From: Chryseobacterium shigense
Lineage (GTDB): Bacteria; Bacteroidota; Bacteroidia; Flavobacteriales; Weeksellaceae
Assembly: GCF_014207845.1 (NCBI RefSeq)
Contig: NZ_JACHLC010000009.1
Location: forward strand, 1-42,886
DNA: 42,886 nucleotides
Direction of reading: 5' to 3'
Positions 42,441-42,886 of this stretch are shown here, piece after piece (the first letter of the stretch is position 1; every line of letters begins with the position of its first letter). The notes under the pieces were generated by a model, which worked only from the letters and a program-made list of their open reading frames with translations, did not search any database and was not told the DNA's origin. The translations under genes were made by a program, and so were the position numbers.

Positions 42441-42886
42441 TAAATAAATCTGTTCTATTTTGTAGGAAATTGTCAATATCTATAGAACTTGATAATTCAT
42501 ATAAATTCATCCAATAATTTGTTAGGTTTTTTAAATATAAACTCGGCTCAAAAGTTCTTGATCCCCCATCATAGATTACACATCTTTCAAAAAAAGAAGA
42601 AAGATGATTCATTCTTTCCAATTCAAGTTCAACTGTTCGAGGATAATTCTTTATAAAAAAATCAGTTTCAATCAAATTCAATTCTTTATATGGTATGTCT
42701 CCCTTATTAAGATTAAAAATACCTTCTAAAAACAAAATACTTATTCCTTTAAAATCAGACCCAAACTCTGATTCAAATTTCTTTGATATACTATAATACT
42801 CCCCATCCTTAGGACAGTATTTAACAAAATTTAAGATATTTTTTTTCAATTTTTGGGCTAAAATTGTTAATAACTTTTTGGCCCTT
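42391..42886 (-). CDS. Unrecognised ORF, partial at the right edge
   Basis: A 152-residue frame counted from TTG 42849, but the frame stays open to the window edge (42885), so the true start may lie outside. Its first 95 bases of coding or leader sequence are the terminal repeat. The protein is acidic, mixed alpha/beta, without signal peptide or membrane helix. Its size and its place beside a repeated 5' end fit an immunity-type or other small accessory protein, which is a guess. No family is recognised. Confidence 0.5.
   Translation of the reverse strand, partial: RAKKLLTILAQKLKKNILNFVKYCPKDGEYYSISKKFESEFGSDFKGISILFLEGIFNLNKGDIPYKELNLIETDFFIKNYPRTVELELERMNHLSSFFERCVIYDGGSRTFEPSLYLKNLTNYWMNLYELSSSIDIDNFLQNRTDLFNEATLQNNDYLYSQIF
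42792..42886. repeat. Right copy of 95-bp terminal inverted repeat
   Basis: The exact reverse complement of bases 1-95. Here it lies at the 5' end of the partial minus-strand ORF. Confidence 0.95.

Overview
The window looks like one contig from a member of the Bacteroidota, most likely Chryseobacterium or a close relative in the Weeksellaceae. This is inferred from gene content and promoters, not from a marker-gene search. The supporting signs are a TonB operon with two ExbD genes, a Bacteroidetes-type TssD/Hcp, the bacillithiol gene bshB1, weak Shine-Dalgarno signals, and the flavobacterial promoter element TAnnTTTG (often with an upstream TTG) in front of most transcription units.

Layout. 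1-434: a 95-bp repeat shared in inverted orientation with the right end, joined to a truncated polysaccharide deacetylase. 804-3671: a glycosyltransferase coupled to ornithine aminotransferase, then a YdcF-like protein. 4004-4411: an orphan TssD. 4739-8781, minus strand: accC, accB, rpmF, yceD and pdxA. 8830-11565, plus strand: ribE, an NtrY-like histidine kinase and trmN6. 11619-12643: ftsE-like ATPase and rpmH. 12879-15612: a DHH phosphoesterase, a patatin and an alpha/beta hydrolase. 15674-19839: a stand-alone exbD, dsbD and tilS. 19930-24331: an OmpA lipoprotein, a hidden 51-codon ORF, an O-methyltransferase, an NlpC/P60 hydrolase, a hidden 45-codon membrane ORF, a cupin and waaA. 24323-26705: an uncharacterised protein with a GT2 glycosyltransferase and an acyltransferase. 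26904-37276: a lipoprotein, leuS, exbB-exbD-exbD-tonB, a small membrane protein, a PstS-like lipoprotein, a TPR protein and bshB1.

From tRNA-His (37312-37386) onward the character changes. The DNA becomes visibly more AT-rich and the genes are accessory. The main item is a tightly packed three-gene minus-strand operon (41142 to 37691): a restriction-endonuclease-like protein, a small winged-helix-like middle component, and a Rad50/SMC-type ABC ATPase with a CxxC hook. This matches the ABC-three-component (ABC-3C) architecture of predicted anti-phage systems. Imperfect direct repeats flank it (37579-37679 and 41312-41419), which suggests it arrived as a unit. A four-helix membrane protein and an unrecognised ORF running off the right edge complete the accessory region.

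How the genes work together: most of the window is housekeeping (fatty-acid carboxylation, translation, riboflavin and pyridoxal synthesis, tRNA modification) and envelope work (LPS Kdo transfer, TonB energisation, DsbD, surface glycan). The last 5.5 kb is a defence-type island beside a tRNA gene. The best candidates for something little described are the ABC-3C cassette, whose nuclease-like subunit has an altered catalytic motif, and the two short ORFs hidden between core genes.
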